Assembly: GCA_016218685.1 (NCBI GenBank)
Contig: JACRDD010000010.1
Span: forward strand, 1 to 64,000
Length of the DNA stretch: 64,000 nt
Direction of reading: 5' to 3'
DNA from: Desulfobacterales bacterium
Lineage (GTDB): Bacteria > Desulfobacterota > Desulfobacteria > Desulfobacterales > Desulfosarcinaceae
Part shown: in pieces, positions 1 through 7,293 of the stretch
How the letters are laid out: the number at the start of each line of letters is the position of its first letter
Numbering within the stretch: the first letter of the stretch is position 1
Made by a program: the position numbers and the translations under genes
The notes under the pieces: generated by a model
Told to the model about the DNA's origin: nothing
What the model saw: the letters and a program-made list of their open reading frames with translations, nothing else
Database searches by the model: none

Positions 1-83
1 CCAGCCTGGACAAGTTCAATGGCACGAATGCGAATTTCTTCAAGCGTCTTAGGGCTAAGTTTTCTACCATCATGCTTTTTCAT
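1..83 (-). CDS. IS630-family transposase, N-terminal fragment (runs off window)
   Basis: A minus-strand reading frame starts with ATG at 83 and runs off the left edge, giving 27 residues that begin MKKHDGRKLSPKTLEEIRIR. The D-G-R-K-L-S then T-L-E-E-IRIRA pattern is the start of the helix-turn-helix region of IS630/Tc1-mariner type transposases, which bind the element ends. Only the first helix is visible, so the family call rests on recognition of this short motif. The non-coding stretch 84-141 to its right would contain the element's terminal repeat. The broken gene that follows begins at a TA, the target these elements use. The region is AT-rich compared with the rest of the window. It could also be a stand-alone helix-turn-helix protein. 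Confidence 0.6.
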   Translation of the reverse strand, partial: MKKHDGRKLSPKTLEEIRIRAIELVQA

Positions 84-144
84 GTACGCTATATAGCAGC
101 ATTTCGTAGAAATGTCTAAATAATTATGCACTGATTAGTATAAT

Positions 145-405
145 GGCCTTAAAGAGAACAAAGACGCTGAAATTGACAATTTTGCACGAGCTCTTATTTG
201 TGGCGGTCCAGAAATATTTGCAGATGAAGATCCAGTTCATTTAAAGAAAGTGCAAAAGATTCTTAAACCACCGGCAGAGTTAGGGACTTGGGCAGGATAT
301 AAAGGGTGTTCTCGCGATTTACTAAATGGGGCAACGGGATATATTCGTGAGCTCCTTGCAAAGAAAATCGGTTCACCCCCTCCATACGAATATGGATCAA
401 AATAA
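145..405 (+). pseudogene. 5'-truncated gene of unknown function (probable cassette gene remnant)
   Basis: An open frame of 86 codons ends with TAA at 403-405, but it has no start codon and an in-frame TAG lies at 136-138. The protein remnant reads as normal globular sequence (for example ICGGPEIFADEDPVHLKKVQ, then a W-A-G-Y-K-G-C motif and an IRELLAKKIG helix). It is therefore probably the 3' end of a real gene whose front was removed. The IS630-like end immediately upstream is the likely cause (inference). It is followed after 2 bp by an integron attC site, which suggests it was the gene of an integron cassette. I do not recognise the family. GC content is low, as in the neighbouring cassette. 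Confidence 0.5.
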
Positions 406-407
406 TA

Positions 408-474
408 GCAGAACATTTTGCTCCACCAGATTCGGGCCAAAAAGCGGCCCTCTCTGGTGAGCAATGCGTTAAGT
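408..474 (+). other. Integron attC recombination site 1
   Basis: This 67-bp imperfect palindrome has the order expected of an attC site. The R'' box is GCAGAAC (408-414) and the R' box is GTTAAGT (468-474, fits GTTRRRY). The L'' arm is TTGCTCCACCAGA (418-430) and the L' arm is TCTGGTGAGCAA (453-464). The arms pair completely except for one extra C in L'', which is the extrahelical base typical of attC. Inside lie GGGCC and GGCCC. A second site of identical length and very similar sequence is at 1234-1300, with one gene between them, as in a cassette array. Confidence 0.82.
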
Positions 475-496
475 TCCATTGGGCGGGACTAAAAGT

Positions 497-1216
497 ATGA
501 AAGACCTAAATCTAAGCTTCGATAAAATTAAATGCCCCCGTCATAATACTGAATTACGTCTTTTTATTGATGAGGGAAATAGTCCAAATAGTATCATTGC
601 GTGGTATTGCGAGCGCTGTAAAGGATACTGGTATGAGGATTTTTTCTATTTTGAAAACAATAAAGGTAAGAAACCTAAAGCACTTGACTATAACTTTTTT
701 ATTAAATGCCCTAAATGCGGTTCATTTAAAGTTTTTCATCATTGCGAACCGATTTGTTGTTCGCAGCACGGATGTAGTGATTGTGGGGCTGGTTTTGAAA
801 TTGAAGCAGACATATTGCATAGAGGTGATTCTTCTTTGAAATTGCATAATCTGAGAGGATATCATTTAAACGAGGGAAAAGCCGTCGGAGTAGGCTATTT
901 CAAAATGTTTGAGGATTACCAAAAAATTGAGTTCGGAAGCAAACTGAGAAAGTGCGTTGTTCATCCGAACGCAAAAATAATTCTTTGTATCCAAAATAGT
1001 TGCAGTAATGATACACGTATAGGATGGTATTGCAAAGAATGTAATACAATTAATTTTGAATATGGCTTTATAAATAAGCCAAAATTTTTCTCATCAATTG
1101 GTAATCCAGGATATGCCTGTAACATATGTGGCAGTCTATCGATAGACAGTGTCGATGAAGGCACTGGTAAATGCATTAACTGTAACTCAACATTCAAATT
1201 CATATTTTATGAATGA
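497..1216 (+). CDS. Zinc-ribbon protein of unknown function, integron cassette gene
   Basis: This protein of 239 residues has repeated Cys pairs of the zinc-ribbon kind: CPRH then CERC near the N-terminus, CPKC followed by a C-C-S-Q-H-G-C-S-D-C cluster around residues 75-100, and a second half with CVVH, CKEC, CNIC and CINC. The N- and C-terminal halves look like internal repeats of one ribbon layout, each pairing C-x-x-H with W-Y-C-x-x-C. No catalytic motif is visible. Nucleic-acid or protein binding would be a guess. The ATG at 497 is preferred over an in-frame TTG at 479; a weak GGCGGG lies upstream. The gene sits exactly between two attC sites, in the usual cassette orientation. Its AT-rich composition contrasts with the chromosome and points to transfer. 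Function unknown. Confidence 0.75.
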   Translation: MKDLNLSFDKIKCPRHNTELRLFIDEGNSPNSIIAWYCERCKGYWYEDFFYFENNKGKKPKALDYNFFIKCPKCGSFKVFHHCEPICCSQHGCSDCGAGFEIEADILHRGDSSLKLHNLRGYHLNEGKAVGVGYFKMFEDYQKIEFGSKLRKCVVHPNAKIILCIQNSCSNDTRIGWYCKECNTINFEYGFINKPKFFSSIGNPGYACNICGSLSIDSVDEGTGKCINCNSTFKFIFYE

Positions 1217-1233
1217 ACTATTTCAATAGAAAA

Positions 1234-1300
1234 ACTTAACCTTTTGCTGCACCAGATTCGGGCAAGAAAGCGGCCCTCTCTGACGAGCAATTCGTTAAAT
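1234..1300 (+). other. Integron attC recombination site 2
   Basis: A second 67-bp attC-like palindrome. The R'' box is ACTTAAC (1234-1240, fits RYYYAAC) and the R' box is GTTAAAT (1294-1300, fits GTTRRRY). The L'' arm is TTGCTGCACCAGA (1244-1256) and the L' arm is TCTGACGAGCAA (1279-1290). The outer TTGCT/AGCAA and inner CAGA/TCTG blocks pair, with mismatches between them. The centre has GGGC and GGCCC. It begins 17 bp after the stop of the zinc-ribbon gene, and its R' box overlaps the ATG of the next gene (TTAAATG), a common cassette junction. Confidence 0.82.
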
Positions 1301-1694
1301 GTTGAGCGAAAATATGGTTCGAACCATCTTACTTCTGATAATTCTGCCATCCGTCTATTATTTTTTCTATTGGGTTATTTTTTCTTTAGTTCCTGTCGGT
1401 GAACAGTATTGGGTCAGAAATCTTCTATCTTTGCTTACAGCAGCCGGACTTGGATGGTTTTTCTGGAAAACGTTAGGTAGAGATCCTAAGAATGCGTTAA
1501 GCTATATGATATGCGGCGCGATATTAATCGGTTCTATTGGGTTCGGAGCCGGATTTTTTGGGCCAATGATTTTTACCCCAGGTGCAAATCAAGGGCCGTT
1601 GCTTGGTATCTTTTTTACAGGTCCTCTTGGTTTTATTATTGGTGGTATAGCTGGCCTTGTTTATTCAACTCGGTCAAAGAAAAAGACCATTTGA
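1299..1694 (+). CDS. Small glycine-rich integral membrane protein, cassette gene
   Basis: 131 residues with about four hydrophobic segments (roughly residues 8-30, 40-56, 68-92 and 98-122). The last two are rich in Gly, as in GSIGFGAGFFGPM. A basic tail (RSKKK) follows. I see no family signature, so membrane location is the only safe statement. The start ATG overlaps the R' box of the attC site, so the gene begins directly at the recombination point and lacks room for a normal ribosome-binding site of its own. This is typical of promoterless integron cassettes read from an upstream Pc promoter. No good attC site follows the stop, so this may be the last, decayed cassette of the array. Confidence 0.65.
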   Translation: MLSENMVRTILLLIILPSVYYFFYWVIFSLVPVGEQYWVRNLLSLLTAAGLGWFFWKTLGRDPKNALSYMICGAILIGSIGFGAGFFGPMIFTPGANQGPLLGIFFTGPLGFIIGGIAGLVYSTRSKKKTI

Positions 1695-1788
1695 CCAGCG
1701 CGTCTGCACCGCCGCCCGGGAGCCCGCCGCGCACCGGCAACGCTCACCGTTACCTTGCCTTAAAGATGTGAGATGCGAGCTTTGAACA

Positions 1789-2085
1789 ATGCTAATTGGC
1801 TTACTGATATTACTTCTCCCCATCATGATTTATGTGATCACCTTTCCATTGTCTCGAAGGCTAACTCCACCCTTGCGTAAAATATATAGAATTTTTGGAG
1901 GAATTTTGGTCTTTTTGGGCAGCGGCACTTCGTTATACCTCGCCAACTATGCAGGCGACCAAGGGGGTATTGCCGCCTATTTTTGCCAAATGGCCGTAAT
2001 CGTAATCTATGTCGCGTTCTCAACAGTAATGGTGGCATTGAATTTTGTGCTGCACATGAAGCGGTTCAATAAAAGTGAAAAGTAA
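1789..2085 (+). CDS. Small hypothetical membrane protein
   Basis: 98 residues with three predicted membrane segments (about 2-20, 35-53 and 62-88) and a basic C-terminus (MKRFNKSEK). No recognisable family. It lies between the cassette region and the zntB-like gene in the same direction, after a GC-rich spacer (1695-1788) in which I looked for an attC site and found no convincing one. Upstream sequence offers only a weak ribosome-binding site. It could be a further cassette gene or a native small gene. Coding status is supported by a clear hydrophobic pattern and by lack of a competing frame. Confidence 0.5.
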   Translation: MLIGLLILLLPIMIYVITFPLSRRLTPPLRKIYRIFGGILVFLGSGTSLYLANYAGDQGGIAAYFCQMAVIVIYVAFSTVMVALNFVLHMKRFNKSEK

Positions 2086-2153
2086 CCAGTCACAAGTCTG
2101 ATGCCGCGAAAAACGCGCCCCTCAAACAGGCCGTTCGGCAAAAGGAGCAATCT

Positions 2154-3128
2154 ATGGAAGACAAGAGCGGGCTGATCTTCGCCCTTGTGCTCGATGGGAA
2201 AGGCGGCGGCCGCAGGCTGGACTGGCAGGGGGTAAGGAACTGGCGCCGTGAAGAGGGCACCCTCTGGCTTCATTTGGACTACGTCGGGGGTGATGCGCGG
2301 CACTGGCTTGACCATGAAAGCGGGATCGACGCCATCATTTCGGAATCATTGATGACCGGAGAAACACGCCCGAGAAGCCTGGTTCACAAAGGCGGCATGC
2401 TGCTGATCTTGCGCGGAGTCAATCTCAATCCGGGCGAGGACCCGGAAGACATGATATCCATTCGATGCTGGATCGATAGCGATCGGATCGTGACCTTGCG
2501 GCATCGCCGCATCATGGCGATTGACGATCTGCGTAAGGCCGTTGAGTCAGGCGACGGCCCCACCGGGCCGGGGGCCTTCCTGGAAGCCTTTTCCGACCGA
2601 CTGGTCATGCGCATGGGCAATGTCATCTCCGACACCAACGATGCCGTCGATGCCCTCGAAGACGAAGTGCTTACCGAGCAAAGCTATGAGCTCCGCCAGA
2701 AAATCGCCGACATACGGCGGACAGCGATCTGCCTGCGCCGCTATCTCGCTCCGCAAAGGGACGTGATGGCGCATCTATACAACGAGAAGGTTGACTGGCT
2801 TGACGAAACCGAACGCATGCGCCTGAGGGAAATCGCCGACCGCACCACGCGCTATGTAGAAGACCTCGATGCTGTCCGCGACCGGGCCATCGTTACCCAG
2901 GAAGAGCTCAACAACCGCCTGACGGAGCAGATGAACAAGACGATGTACATCTTGTCGATTGTCGCCGGCATCTTTCTTCCCCTGGGCCTGCTGACCGGGC
3001 TGCTCGGCATTAACCTGGGAGGCATTCCCGGTACGCAAAGCAAATGGGGTTTTCCCATCTTTTGCATCCTGCTCGTTGCCATCGCCGGCCTCCAGGTATG
3101 GCTCTTCAAACGCAAGAAGTGGATGTAA
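2154..3128 (+). CDS. zntB: ZntB/CorA-family zinc (divalent cation) transporter
   Basis: 324 residues matching the usual length of the CorA/ZntB superfamily, inner-membrane pentameric channels for divalent cations. The N-terminal two thirds form the cytoplasmic domain, including a long helical stretch rich in charged residues (about 150-255). The C-terminus has two transmembrane helices. The first ends in G-L-L-G-I-N-L-G-G (about 283-291), where the G-x-N signature is GIN as in ZntB rather than the GMN of magnesium-transporting CorA. The protein ends in a basic KRKKW tail, also usual. A good ribosome-binding site (AAAAGGAG) precedes the ATG. ZntB in enterobacteria moves zinc; direction and metal here are by homology only. 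Confidence 0.85.
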   Translation: MEDKSGLIFALVLDGKGGGRRLDWQGVRNWRREEGTLWLHLDYVGGDARHWLDHESGIDAIISESLMTGETRPRSLVHKGGMLLILRGVNLNPGEDPEDMISIRCWIDSDRIVTLRHRRIMAIDDLRKAVESGDGPTGPGAFLEAFSDRLVMRMGNVISDTNDAVDALEDEVLTEQSYELRQKIADIRRTAICLRRYLAPQRDVMAHLYNEKVDWLDETERMRLREIADRTTRYVEDLDAVRDRAIVTQEELNNRLTEQMNKTMYILSIVAGIFLPLGLLTGLLGINLGGIPGTQSKWGFPIFCILLVAIAGLQVWLFKRKKWM

Positions 3129-3172
3129 AGGGCGATTGTCAGAAACCATAATGATAGAAAGCATCAAACCAA

Positions 3173-3670
3173 ATGAAAAAAATACTGACCGCCACGTTCA
3201 TGCTGATCGCCATCCATTTTGCTGCCGTACCGGCCATCGCCGACATGTACAAATGGGTGGATCAAAACGGCGTCATGCATTTCAGCGACACGCCGCCCAA
3301 ATCCGAACCGAATGTCGAAACCCTGGAAACCTCGACCTACAAAGAACCGCCGCCAAAGCCGGCTGCAACGGATGCGGAAGCCGTGCCTGCGCCGACGCCG
3401 GAAGAGAAGGTTAAAAAGGAGTCGGTCAATTCCGGCAATAAGGTGGAGATATTCACGACGAGCTGGTGCCGCTACTGCAAGGATGCCCTTGCGTTTTTAC
3501 GGGCCAACCGCATCGATTACCAACAGTACGATATCGAGAAAGATCGGCAGGCCGCGGAAAGGATGCGATCCCTGGGCGGGCGCGGCGGCGTGCCGTTTGC
3601 CGTCATCAACGGCAACAAGTTGTACGGCTTCTCCGAGCAATCCTACAAGCGCGCCCTCGGTTTGCGCTAG
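3173..3670 (+). CDS. Secreted DUF4124-glutaredoxin fusion protein
   Basis: 165 residues. An N-terminal signal peptide (about residues 1-23, ending A-V-P-A-I-A) directs it across the inner membrane. Next comes a DUF4124 module (DMYKWVDQNGVMHFSDTPP, about 24-43), a Pro/Glu/Lys-rich linker, and a C-terminal glutaredoxin-like domain with the redox motif C-R-Y-C (about residues 98-101) and G-G-V-P-F-A-V-I-N-G, the cis-Pro loop. Such fusions are taken to be periplasmic thiol-disulfide proteins. The CxxC is intact, so redox activity is plausible. It is convergent with the selenoprotein gene on the other strand, with 5 bp between stop codons. Substrate unknown. Confidence 0.85.
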   Translation: MKKILTATFMLIAIHFAAVPAIADMYKWVDQNGVMHFSDTPPKSEPNVETLETSTYKEPPPKPAATDAEAVPAPTPEEKVKKESVNSGNKVEIFTTSWCRYCKDALAFLRANRIDYQQYDIEKDRQAAERMRSLGGRGGVPFAVINGNKLYGFSEQSYKRALGLR

Positions 3671-3675
3671 CCCGG

Positions 3676-3969
3676 TCAACACGGCTCGGATAGCGGCGAG
3701 CAGAGCACGAATCCTTCGCCATACCAGGAATCCCGGTAGTCGATGACCGTTTGATGGAATAACGCTGCTTCCCCTCGGTCATAAACAAAAGCGATGCCCT
3801 GCAAATGCACGGTTTCATCTTCTTCCCGTGGTTCATCCAGAACCATTCCCAATCGGGGGCCGACTCAGCCGAAGCCTTGATTGATTAGCCGAATCGATTT
3901 GGCGGAAACATTTCCCAACACCTTGAGAAGTTCACTCTTCGCTGTTTCGGTCATCGTTATTTCGATCAT
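3676..3969 (-). CDS. HesB/IscA-like selenoprotein (in-frame UGA read as selenocysteine)
   Basis: Read from ATG 3969, codon 35 is TGA (3867-3865). Past it the same frame stays open for 62 codons to a TGA at 3678-3676. The joined 97-residue product matches the HesB-like selenoprotein family: ...IRLINQGFG-U-VGPRLGMVLDEP, with the selenocysteine where IscA/HesB proteins carry their first iron-binding Cys, followed by the conserved G-P-R-L-G-x-x-L-D-E-P and E-E-D-E. The C-terminus (FVLCSPLSEPC) has two Cys but no GCG motif. HesB proteins assemble or carry Fe-S clusters; the role of the Sec form is unknown. AAGGCGG precedes the ATG. A standard gene caller would stop at residue 34 and miss the conserved half. 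A hairpin 19 nt after the UGA fits a bacterial SECIS. Confidence 0.85.
3829..3845 (-). promoter_or_regulatory. Candidate bacterial SECIS hairpin
   Basis: In the mRNA, TGGTTC (3845-3840) and GAACCA (3834-3829) form a perfect 6-bp stem around the 5-nt loop TGGAT, which has G residues at its apex. The loop begins 25 nt after the UGA at 3867-3865, within the spacing usual for bacterial SECIS elements inside the coding region. A second, G-C-rich hairpin (CCC/GGG around GATT, 3857-3848) lies closer to the UGA and could stack below it. Fold judged by eye only. Confidence 0.5.
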
Positions 3970-4041
3970 CGTATCCGCCTTCGTATGGTTTAAGTGCAAT
4001 CGGCCTGTCATTCTTGTTGCCCGGATAATCTGAATACGAAA

Positions 4042-4068
4042 TGCAAATTTGCAAGGGGTGAGGTCACC
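4042..4068. promoter_or_regulatory. Two adjacent palindromes in a divergent intergenic region
   Basis: TGCAAATTTGCA (4042-4053) is a perfect 12-bp palindrome. GGTGA-GG-TCACC (4057-4068) follows after 3 bp. They lie in the 232-bp region between the divergently transcribed selenoprotein gene and the aldehyde dehydrogenase gene, a natural place for an operator acting on either. No regulator gene is adjacent. Confidence 0.35.
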
Positions 4069-4201
4069 ATGCCGGCCCAGTGACTGTTGGCTACCCTCGT
4101 CCAAACTTGCATTTTCCATTATCTGGTTAATTATTCCCCATAACACCCGGTCTGCGGCCAAGGTTTTTCCATAGAGGACAGCAAGTAAGCGGAGGTTTTC
4201 C

Positions 4202-5812
4202 ATGCAAGAAGCATTGACTCAGGTTGCACCGCCCGCCTCGATCTTTGAGCGCAAAAACACCACAGTAAGCACCAACCCGGCCACCGGTGCGGTGATCGGC
4301 GTCTTTGCCCTGAACACGCGCGAGGATGTCTTCGCGGCCGTCCAAAAGGCCCGGCTGGCACAGCCAGCCTGGGCCGCGCTGCCGGTCAAGGAGCGCGCGC
4401 GGGCCGTGCGCAAAATGAGCGACTTCATCCAGCAGCATGCCATGCGCATCGCCCAGACCATTTCACAGGACAACGGCAAGACCCTGGCGGACGCCATGGT
4501 GACCGAATGCGAACCGGCGGCCATGGCCGTTGACTATTACTGTAAAAAGGCCGCCGGTTTTCTGAAAGACCGGCGCATCCGGCCGGGCAACGTGTTCACC
4601 CTCAACTATTTGAGCAAGATCGTGCGGCAACCCTACGGCGTGGTCGGCATCATCTCGCCCTGGAACTATCCTTTTGCCATTCCCTTTTCGGAAGTGGTCA
4701 TGGCCCTGTTGGCCGGCAATGCCGTGGTACTCAAAACCGCCTCGGAGACCCAACTGGTGGGCAGCATTCTCAAGGAGTGCATCGAAACGGCGCAACTGCC
4801 GCCCGATCTCTTCGTGCATCTCAATCTGCCCGGCAAGATCGCCGGGGATGCCTTCCTGGAGGCCGGGGTGGACAAGCTCTTCTTTACCGGTTCGGTTTCG
4901 GTGGGAAAGTATTTGATGCAAAAGGCCGGCGAGCGCCTGACACCGGTGGTGCTGGAACTGGGCGGCAACGACCCCATGATCGTGTGCGCGGATGCCGACC
5001 TGCACCGGGCCGCCGGCGGCGCGGTGTGGGCCGGGATGCAAAACGCCGGGCAGTCGTGCGGCGGGGTCGAACGCATCTATGTCCAGCGCCGGGTCTATGC
5101 GCAGTTTCTGGATATTTTGAAGGCCAAGGTGGAAGCGTTGCGGGTGGGCAACGGCCTGTCCATGGATTCGGACATCGGCGCCATGACCACGCGCCGGCAG
5201 TTGGAAACCGTCCGGCAGCATGTGGCCGACGCCGTGCAAAAAGGCGCCGTGATCCATGCCCAATCGCCGGCGCCCGCCGACGGCAGCGGCTGCTTCCACC
5301 CCTGCATGGTGCTGACCGAAGTGAACCACGACATGTTGGTGATGAAAGAGGAGACCTTCGGCCCGCTGCTGGGGGTCATGCCCTATGACACCATCGAAGA
5401 GGCCATCGCCCTGGCCAACGATTCCCAACTGGGGCTTTCGGCCTCGGTCTGGTCCGGCGATCATGCCAAGGCCAAGCGCATCGCCCGCCGGATCAGGGCC
5501 GGCGCGGTTATGGTCAACGACCATCTGGTGGGCCACGGCCTGGCCGAAACCCCCTGGGGCGGCATCAAGGAGAGCGGCATCGGCCGCACCCACGGCGAGA
5601 TGGGCTTTGCCGAGATGACCTGGCCCCAGGTGGTGACCGATCAAGTGTTGCCCCTGGCCCGGCGCAATTTCTGGTGGCAGCCTTTCGAAGCCAAACAGCT
5701 TTACGGCATGCAGGGGGTCATCGATCTGCTCTATGCCAAGCGTCTGACCGCGCGCCTGGGCGGTGCCGTGCGGGCGACCCGGGCTTTCTTAACCACCTTC
5801 CTTAATAGATAA
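4202..5812 (+). CDS. NAD(P)-dependent aldehyde dehydrogenase
   Basis: A 536-residue member of the aldehyde dehydrogenase superfamily, which oxidises aldehydes to acids through a thioester on a catalytic Cys. Visible family marks are the cofactor region I-S-P-W-N-Y-P-F (about 157-164), F-F-T-G-S-V-S-V-G-K, the catalytic Glu in LELGGNDP (about 257-264) and the catalytic Cys in AGQSCGG (about 285-291), plus EETFGPLLG. Compared with typical 470-490 residue members there is a C-terminal extension of about 50 residues (FWWQPFEAKQLYG onward), a form seen in some anaerobe enzymes. The ribosome-binding site GGAGG lies 6 bp before the ATG. An iron-type alcohol dehydrogenase follows after 216 bp. The pair may oxidise an alcohol to its acid; substrate not determinable. 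Confidence 0.85.
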   Translation: MQEALTQVAPPASIFERKNTTVSTNPATGAVIGVFALNTREDVFAAVQKARLAQPAWAALPVKERARAVRKMSDFIQQHAMRIAQTISQDNGKTLADAMVTECEPAAMAVDYYCKKAAGFLKDRRIRPGNVFTLNYLSKIVRQPYGVVGIISPWNYPFAIPFSEVVMALLAGNAVVLKTASETQLVGSILKECIETAQLPPDLFVHLNLPGKIAGDAFLEAGVDKLFFTGSVSVGKYLMQKAGERLTPVVLELGGNDPMIVCADADLHRAAGGAVWAGMQNAGQSCGGVERIYVQRRVYAQFLDILKAKVEALRVGNGLSMDSDIGAMTTRRQLETVRQHVADAVQKGAVIHAQSPAPADGSGCFHPCMVLTEVNHDMLVMKEETFGPLLGVMPYDTIEEAIALANDSQLGLSASVWSGDHAKAKRIARRIRAGAVMVNDHLVGHGLAETPWGGIKESGIGRTHGEMGFAEMTWPQVVTDQVLPLARRNFWWQPFEAKQLYGMQGVIDLLYAKRLTARLGGAVRATRAFLTTFLNR

Positions 5813-6028
5813 GCGCAGCGCAGACAGCTTCTTCGTCATTGGGCGCCGGCAGGATCTACCTGAAAGTGGATCTTGTAGTGCCCCCGAATTTTTGATAGAG
5901 ACCCGAGGTTTTCTACTGAGCGTCAGATCCAACATCATTTTGATACAACTTGCGAGTTTTCAATTGTTGCACCGATGGCCATTGGCGTCATCGACAATTG
6001 TGCGGAGCGGGTTGGAAAGGAAGCCGAT

Positions 6029-7201
6029 ATGTCGAATTTCAGATTTCATTGCCCCGTCAAGATTGTCTCCGGCGAGCACGCCCTGGATAAGCTGCCCGGC
6101 GAATTCAAACAGTTGGGCGCCAAACGACCGTTGATCGTCACCGATGCCGGGGTGGCCAAGGCCGGCTTGCTCGATCTGGTCCAAGAAACCTTCGATGCCT
6201 CGGAATTGGGCATCTGCGGGATCTACGATCGCGTTCCGCCGGACTCGCCGATTTCAGCGATCCTTGAAATTGTGGCGCTTTATCAACAGAACAACTGCGA
6301 CTCCCTGCTGGCCATCGGTGGCGGTTCGGCCATCGACACGGCCAAGGCGGTCAAGATCAAACTGGCCGATCCAGCCATCGATCTGATGAATTTCAAGGCG
6401 GTGCTGCGAATGGTCAAGCCGACCTGTCCGCTCATCGTGATTCCCACCACCGCCGGCACCGGTTCGGAAGTAACCTCGGCGGCCGTGATCTCCGATCCCG
6501 AAAAGGGCATCAAGCTGTCGCTGATCACGCCGGCCATGCCGCCCAATACAGCCATCATCGACCCGCGCATGACCGCCACGCTGCCGCCGCGCCTGACGGC
6601 CAGCACCGGCATGGACGCCCTGACCCATGCCGTCGAAGCGTGCCTGGGCACCCAGAAGAACCCCATCAGCGACGCGGTGGCCGGCCAGGCCATCGCCCTG
6701 ATTGCCGAGAACCTTGTCGAGGCGGTGGCGCACGGCCTCAACCTGAAGGCGCGCCTGGGCATGGCCAACGCCGCCACCCTGGCGGGCATCGCCTTTTCCA
6801 ACTCCATGGTCACCATGGTGCACGCCTTGGGCCACTCCCTGGGCGCGGTGTGCCACGTGCCCCACGGCGATGCCATGGCCATCTGCCTGCCCGACGCCCT
6901 GGAGTTCAATATCGATACCGTCGGCGACTCGCTGGCCGAGCTGTTGCTGCCCATGGTCGGCCCGGGAATTTACCTGCAAACGCCTCCGCAAAAGCGCGCG
7001 GCCCGCTTCATCCAGGCCATCCGCGATTTGCGCGCCAAGCTCAACGAGTTAAGCGGCCTGCCGATCAGCCTGAAGGACGCCGGGGTGCGCGACGATCAAC
7101 TGCAAGCCGTGGCCGATCTTTCGCCTTCGGACGGCGCGGCCTATTACAATCGCAAGAAGTTCACGGCGGCCGAGGCGCTGTCGGTGCTGCGCAAGATGTA
7201 A
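6029..7201 (+). CDS. Iron-containing alcohol dehydrogenase
   Basis: 390 residues from the ATG at 6029, which follows GGAAAGGAAG (an in-frame ATG at 5975 has no such site). Family III alcohol dehydrogenase: an N-terminal Rossmann-like half with the nucleotide loop GGGSAIDTAKAV (about 95-106) and P-T-T-A-G-T-G-S-E, and an all-helical C-terminal half carrying the metal ligands. These are an Asp and a His in GMDALTHAVEA (about 194-204), and two His in MVHALGHSLGAVCHVPHGDA. The full ligand set D-H-H-H is present, so Fe or Zn binding is expected. Relatives include 4-hydroxybutyrate, 1,3-propanediol and long-chain alcohol dehydrogenases. A role upstream of the AbfD-type cluster at 30-38 kb is conceivable but unsupported by location. 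Confidence 0.85.
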   Translation: MSNFRFHCPVKIVSGEHALDKLPGEFKQLGAKRPLIVTDAGVAKAGLLDLVQETFDASELGICGIYDRVPPDSPISAILEIVALYQQNNCDSLLAIGGGSAIDTAKAVKIKLADPAIDLMNFKAVLRMVKPTCPLIVIPTTAGTGSEVTSAAVISDPEKGIKLSLITPAMPPNTAIIDPRMTATLPPRLTASTGMDALTHAVEACLGTQKNPISDAVAGQAIALIAENLVEAVAHGLNLKARLGMANAATLAGIAFSNSMVTMVHALGHSLGAVCHVPHGDAMAICLPDALEFNIDTVGDSLAELLLPMVGPGIYLQTPPQKRAARFIQAIRDLRAKLNELSGLPISLKDAGVRDDQLQAVADLSPSDGAAYYNRKKFTAAEALSVLRKM

Positions 7202-7216
7202 CAGACAATGTATCGG

Positions 7217-7256
7217 CGGCGGGATCGGCAGGCCAAGCGTGCTAACGATCCCGCCG
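7217..7256 (+). terminator. Strong hairpin after the alcohol dehydrogenase gene
   Basis: CGGCGGGATCG (7217-7227) and CGATCCCGCCG (7246-7256) form a perfect 11-bp stem 16 bp after the stop codon. There is no T-run after it, so intrinsic termination is uncertain. It may be an RNA-stabilising end. Confidence 0.4.
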
Positions 7257-7293
7257 GTACCCCCTCCGACGCCGCTGATGGAAAGGGGTTCGC

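Noticed and set aside
145-405. A +1-frame start at the ATG at 143 for the truncated gene
   Set aside because: That ATG opens a different frame that stops after about 33 codons with low-complexity content. The convincing protein sequence is in the frame without a start.
1695-1788. Possible third attC site after the second cassette gene
   Set aside because: GCGT-TGC-CCG pairs with CGG-GCA-ACGC when two bases are looped out, and GTTACCT is near an R' box. But the core does not fit GTTRRRY and no matching R'' is present.
2086-2153. attC-like end (GTTCGGC) before the zntB gene
   Set aside because: The CGCG-AAAAA-CGCG hairpin and GTTCGGC lack pairing L arms and a proper R'' box. Best read as ordinary upstream sequence.
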